A stretch of DNA of 64,000 nt from Ruminococcaceae bacterium KH2T8. Its GTDB lineage: Bacteria > Bacillota > Clostridia > Saccharofermentanales > Saccharofermentanaceae. The position numbers and the translations under genes were made by a program. The notes below the pieces were generated by a model that was given only the letters and a program-made list of their open reading frames with translations, was not told the DNA's origin and ran no database searches. Positions 60,253-64,000 of this stretch are shown one piece after another. How positions within the stretch are numbered: the first letter of the stretch is position 1; every line of letters starts with the position of its first letter. The stretch spans positions 407,957 to 471,956 of the forward strand of contig FOIY01000002.1 in the NCBI GenBank assembly GCA_900111435.1. The letters run 5' to 3'.

Positions 60253-60407
60253 GTATCCTAACAGCACTGAATAGTTCTATATCGAATAAGAGCATGCATT
60301 TTTACATTATAGAGTTTTGTCGTTGTCCCAAACTAGCCTAAAACTAAATCCATGATATATTACGTTTTCATCCAGCGTAAGACAATGATAAGATTCGCAT
60401 TAAATTA

Positions 60408-60980
60408 CTAATTACGCCTATTTTCCCATATATTCCTATCAGAACATACAATTCCAAATATTAGAATGATAACACCTTCGAACAAAGCAAATATAGTAAT
60501 CATCAAATCATTATGAATATTATGCGTAAGAATAACACCAGTAATCACAAGAGAAATGGGTGATACTATCAATCTATGAACTGTAATATTGTAGCTATTT
60601 AATGCCCATAGATTAATAATACCCAACACAAAAAAAGCTAAAGCAAAAAAAAGGTACCGATTTAACAATGATTTAACGATTAGTTCATGTCGAACTCCAT
60701 TCAAATACATACAAAAACTGCCCCCTAACAGGGAAAACTGTGCAGCTAGATATTGCATTTTAGGTTGGCAGATAACATACCTTCCTTCTCCACGCCAACT
60801 CATGTAATCCACATGAAAGAACAGATTGCAAACGAAAATAATACCTAATAAAACTATTATATAGAGTAAACTCTTCACGTTCATCATTCTACAAGCACCA
60901 ACAAATACAGATAGAATTTCAAAGACGATTAGAAAACAAGTTCCAGCTATATGCCAACTTTTTTTCGGATTAAATCTCAT
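60408..60980 (-). CDS. AT-rich multi-span membrane protein, candidate immunity protein
   Basis: Not recognised by family. The 190-residue product has about six hydrophobic spans (roughly 11-30, 36-55, 77-95, 107-127, 136-152 and 157-178) with short loops. Its base composition is about 30% GC in sampled lines, well below the mid-40s of the window. The ATG lies inside the end of the RHS gene (11-bp overlap) and has GGGGAG 9 nt upstream within that gene, so it is made in step with the RHS protein. By position it is the expected immunity partner of the RHS C-terminal toxin; this is inference. Confidence 0.65.
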   Translation of the reverse strand: MRFNPKKSWHIAGTCFLIVFEILSVFVGACRMMNVKSLLYIIVLLGIIFVCNLFFHVDYMSWRGEGRYVICQPKMQYLAAQFSLLGGSFCMYLNGVRHELIVKSLLNRYLFFALAFFVLGIINLWALNSYNITVHRLIVSPISLVITGVILTHNIHNDLMITIFALFEGVIILIFGIVCSDRNIWENRRN

Positions 60981-63900
60981 TCAGTGATTCTCCCCTCAGA
61001 AATTTAACAAATATTATAACTAAATCAACACAAAAAGAAACAGTATTTGGAGGAAGGCCAAGAAATTCCGAAATGAAAACATAAGCAGAATCTAATAATA
61101 CGTCTCCAGTAGTTTCCATAGCAGCACTAACGTCTTCATTCTCTACTTCATCAGAATTTGATGAAACCTTTAAAACTAGCCCAACCCAAAGCATTACAGT
61201 TAACAAAATCAATGCCGAAAACATCTTGGGGTGCGTTATTATGTAAACTAAGGCAGAATTACCATTTTTAGTTTGAGTTATTAGTGTGCCAGCAAGCCCA
61301 TCAACTTTGAAAAAACGCGATATAAATCCACCAAACAATCCGCTCACAGCTCCCCATATTATAGCTTTACTCAAACCACTAGCAAAATTACTTAATGAAG
61401 AATCATCTGGAGTATTTACAAACCAATCTAGCACATAAGTAAAAGTATTTGAGCACACTTCAAAAAGTATGGACTCAATACTAATACATCCCATCAGATC
61501 ATCCCTTGTGAAATGTCCGCTTGGATCAATATTCATTACCGGATTAGAGTTAGCATACATGTACTTATGAAGGCTCATAGGGTCAGAGAGTCTTCCCTGG
61601 TATGTATCCATCGTGGTAAATGTACCAGTCGAAGGATCCATATATCTGGCTCTTAAGTAGTAAAGTCCGGTCTCATCCTGCGCTTCACCTCTATAGCCAT
61701 AGCTATTCTCTGTTGTTCCCGTTCTTCCTACTTCGTTACCGAATGCATCGAATACATACGTATCTGTAAGAGTACCTGCTTCATCTGTTATGCCTCTTAC
61801 GGACATTCCTCCGTCATAGAGATAGTAAGATGCTGTAGCACCCTCATTTCTTGAGATAAGCTCGAAGCCTCTTGTGTAGTAGATTACATCAGAGCCCGTT
61901 GTTGCCTTAAGCACCTGGCTGTAGCCTGTGGACAAGTCTGTTACGTAATATGTTGTTACGCCGTCAGTTGTCTTAGATGTTCTGTTACCCAAGTAATCGT
62001 AGGTGTACTCCTGCTCAAGAGTACCATTACCCGAGTTAACGGAAGCAGATACCATTCTGTTATAGCTGTCATATGTATATGTAGCTACGATCACTCCGCT
62101 GGTTGTTGTCTGAGATACAAGATTACCTGCGTTATCCCATATGTATTCAACTTCACCTGCTCTTACAAGTTGGTTAAGTTCGTTATACTCGTAGGTTGTA
62201 ATGTCTCCATCCTTATCCATGGATACTCTGTTGGAGTTAGCATCGTATGTATAAGTTGTTACGGAAACCGTATCACCTGTTGTTACAGTCTCGGATACAA
62301 GGCGCTCGAGCTCGTCGTACTCATACTCAACTGTTCTATTAAGTTCAGTACATGTAAGTCTTTCATTATTAGCACCGATCGTATACTCGTAGCTTGCAAG
62401 TACTGTACCTGTACTGTCTGTAGATACTTCACTTACAAGAACATTATTCTCGTTATATCCATATGTAGTAGTTACACCGTTAGGATATTCTGTAGAAGCT
62501 CTATTACCTACTGCATCGTATGTATAGGAGGTAGTACCTTCAGAGTCAGTAACATTTACAAGTCTTCCCATATTGTCATAACCATATGAGATAGTCTGAC
62601 CATCGATGGTCATAGAAGCGATCTGTCCTGCTTCATCGTAGGTATAGCTTATTACCTCACCTGAAGCATTAGTAACACTTGAGAGATAACCGTCGATATT
62701 ATATGTATAGAAGATGGTACCTGTAGGATCAGCAACACTTACGAGATTACCAACAGAACTATAGGAATACGTTGTTACTTCCCCATTAACAGTTGTAGTA
62801 GCAACTCTATCCATAGAGTCATATGTATATGTTGTCTCAACACCTGCAAAGTCAGTTGAAGCAATAACTCTTCCATACTGGTCGTAGCTTGTTGTAGCGG
62901 TATTACCTGCTGCATTTGTTACAGATGTTACCTGACCATTCAAGTCATAACTATAAGTTGTTGTGTAACCGTTTGCACCGGTTACAGATGTGATGTTACC
63001 CATGGAATCGTACTCATAAGTCCATGAGCTACCAAGTGCATCCGTAACACCGACGAGTCTATTCATATTGTCATATGAATATGTTGTGGTATTACCATAA
63101 GCATTACTCTGAGAAGTCATACGACCTCTTACATCGTAGGTTGTGTTATATGTTGATCCGTTAGGATACGTTACAGAAGTCTGGTTACCAAGATTGTCAT
63201 AAGTAAAACTATATGTATTACCAAGCGCATCAGTTACAGAAGATACATTACCTCTAACAGTATAAGTATATGTTGTCGTATCTCCGCTATCATCAGTTAT
63301 TGATGTATTCCTACCCAGATAATCATACCCATAGATTGTTGTAGCACCATATACATTTGTTGTTGATACAACTCTGTCACACTCATCGTATGTATAACTC
63401 TCAGTTGCACCGTTAGCATATGTCTTACCAGTACAGTTACCAACAGCATCGTATGTGAATGTGGCAGTTCTGCCAATTCTGTCTGTAGCCGAGAGATTTC
63501 TGCCTTCAACATCGTAAGTAAAGCATTCTGAAGTTCCATCAGGATATGAGATTCTCGTGAGATTACCATATACATCGTAAGTGTAGTTTACTGTTCTTCC
63601 CTGAGGATCAGTGGATGCAGTTACATCACCAGCCTGGTTATAGCTGTAAGATACAGTATTTCCGTTAGCATAGGTAATACCTGTTACTCTGTTAGCTGCA
63701 TCGTAAGAATACGTATCGGTAAGTGTTGTTCCCTGATACGTTATAGTCCTGCTTGTCAGTCTTCCTTCACTGTCGTAAGAGAAGTTAGTTACCTGACCCT
63801 CGGCATTAGTAATAGATGTAACATGACCATCTCCGTCGTAGGACATATTCATGAGAGAGCCAAGGCTGTCAGAAACACTTGTCAGATCACCGGAACCGTT

Positions 63901-64000
63901 GTATCCATATTCCTGAGTATTACCCGAAGAATCAGTTGCAGACAAAAGATTACCATGCTCGTCATATGCCATAGAGAGTTCTGTTACTCCCATAGCAGAC
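60970..64000 (-). CDS. RHS/YD-repeat protein with a distinct C-terminal tip, 5' end outside the window
   Basis: At least 1009 codons are in the window, and the frame stays open to the right edge, so the apparent start at 63993 is internal. About 32 tandem repeats of roughly 21 residues (pattern xGxxTSVTDxxGxTxxYxYD) run from the edge to about residue 690, the RHS shell fold. The conserved RHS core end follows: YGYRGEAQDETGLYYLRARYM, then LHKYMYANSNPVMNIDPSGH at residues 808-827. After it, 180 residues (60970-61512) differ completely: AT-rich and hydrophobic, with segments AIIWGAVSGLFGGFI, ALILLTVMLWVGLVL and VDLVIIFVKFL. In polymorphic toxins this tip is the toxin; here a membrane-active toxin is suggested. 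Signal peptide or secretion domain lie outside the window. Confidence 0.88.
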   Translation of the reverse strand, partial: SAMGVTELSMAYDEHGNLLSATDSSGNTQEYGYNGSGDLTSVSDSLGSLMNMSYDGDGHVTSITNAEGQVTNFSYDSEGRLTSRTITYQGTTLTDTYSYDAANRVTGITYANGNTVSYSYNQAGDVTASTDPQGRTVNYTYDVYGNLTRISYPDGTSECFTYDVEGRNLSATDRIGRTATFTYDAVGNCTGKTYANGATESYTYDECDRVVSTTNVYGATTIYGYDYLGRNTSITDDSGDTTTYTYTVRGNVSSVTDALGNTYSFTYDNLGNQTSVTYPNGSTYNTTYDVRGRMTSQSNAYGNTTTYSYDNMNRLVGVTDALGSSWTYEYDSMGNITSVTGANGYTTTYSYDLNGQVTSVTNAAGNTATTSYDQYGRVIASTDFAGVETTYTYDSMDRVATTTVNGEVTTYSYSSVGNLVSVADPTGTIFYTYNIDGYLSSVTNASGEVISYTYDEAGQIASMTIDGQTISYGYDNMGRLVNVTDSEGTTSYTYDAVGNRASTEYPNGVTTTYGYNENNVLVSEVSTDSTGTVLASYEYTIGANNERLTCTELNRTVEYEYDELERLVSETVTTGDTVSVTTYTYDANSNRVSMDKDGDITTYEYNELNQLVRAGEVEYIWDNAGNLVSQTTTSGVIVATYTYDSYNRMVSASVNSGNGTLEQEYTYDYLGNRTSKTTDGVTTYYVTDLSTGYSQVLKATTGSDVIYYTRGFELISRNEGATASYYLYDGGMSVRGITDEAGTLTDTYVFDAFGNEVGRTGTTENSYGYRGEAQDETGLYYLRARYMDPSTGTFTTMDTYQGRLSDPMSLHKYMYANSNPVMNIDPSGHFTRDDLMGCISIESILFEVCSNTFTYVLDWFVNTPDDSSLSNFASGLSKAIIWGAVSGLFGGFISRFFKVDGLAGTLITQTKNGNSALVYIITHPKMFSALILLTVMLWVGLVLKVSSNSDEVENEDVSAAMETTGDVLLDSAYVFISEFLGLPPNTVSFCVDLVIIFVKFLRGESLNEI

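Noticed and set aside
60408..61512. Prophage or insertion sequence as the source of the AT-rich segment
   Set aside because: No transposase, integrase, terminal repeats or phage genes; the change begins exactly at the RHS core boundary, which fits toxin tip exchange.
60970..64000. Dense tandem DNA repeats resembling a repeat array
   Set aside because: The period is about 60-63 bp in frame and encodes degenerate YD peptide repeats; there are no identical short repeats with unique spacers, so it is not a CRISPR array.

Overview
The window reads as chromosomal DNA of a low-to-mid GC Gram-positive anaerobe of the class Clostridia. The family cannot be fixed from the sequence; Lachnospiraceae- or Oscillospiraceae-like bacteria fit. 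Support: strong AGGAGG-type ribosome binding sites; a GAAC-N4-GTTC LexA box at recA; an AhrC/ArgR-type ARG box at argG; an acpP-rnc-smc-ftsY cluster; a single-chain purL; a CoA/biotin carboxyltransferase operon; a UPF0237/UPF0210 pair; and a GldG/DUF4340-type ABC operon. Spot counts put ordinary genes in the mid-40s % GC.

Layout. 1-4012 (minus): 5' part of rsmA, translationally coupled to purL. 4233-6692 (plus): large lipoprotein with a solute-binding-protein-like C-terminus. 6760-9539 (minus): class IV aminotransferase and htpG. 9677-11078 (minus): two tandem paralogous acidic lipoproteins, each with its own near-identical terminator. 11269-15330 (plus): arginine operon argG, two GNAT genes, argH. 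15395-30785 (minus): GH13 amylase; two unknown membrane proteins; UPF0210/ACT pair; two FAD oxidoreductases; a CYTH phosphatase; a five-gene ABC export-type operon; an acyl-ACP thioesterase; a membrane protein. 30919-41810 (minus): pnp with a structured leader, an HD-GYP protein, a four-gene transcarboxylase-like operon, nadE, rpsO with a structured leader. 41910-48201: ftsY, smc, rnc, acpP, pgsA. 48198-53492: rimO, recX, recA (SOS promoter), murJ, a CinA-type amidase. 53492-58314: ftsK/spoIIIE, a Nudix hydrolase, rnhA, proC. 58413-58487 (plus): tRNA-Trp. 58547-59359 (minus): membrane protein. 59463-60161 (plus): SDR reductase. 60408-64000 (minus): AT-rich small membrane protein overlapping the 3' end of an RHS/YD-repeat protein that runs off the right edge.

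Everything from 15395 to 58314 is on the minus strand, much of it in runs where stop and start codons overlap. This suggests long co-transcribed housekeeping operons and a replication fork that probably moves right to left. The plus-strand genes are short islands (4233-6692, 11269-15330, the tRNA, the SDR gene).

The most unusual parts are: (i) the RHS protein, whose C-terminal 180 residues switch to AT-rich, hydrophobic sequence and are followed, with an 11-bp overlap, by a multi-span membrane protein, the expected arrangement of a polymorphic toxin and its immunity protein; (ii) the pnp leader, with a 13-bp long-range stem that competes with a hairpin able to hide the ribosome binding site; (iii) the 12S/1.3S/5S-like transcarboxylase operon with an extra 63-residue protein; (iv) two GNAT genes inside the argG-argH operon; (v) the duplicated lipoprotein cassette. 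No CRISPR array, insertion sequence, prophage or rRNA gene was seen, and no gap between genes exceeds about 250 bp.
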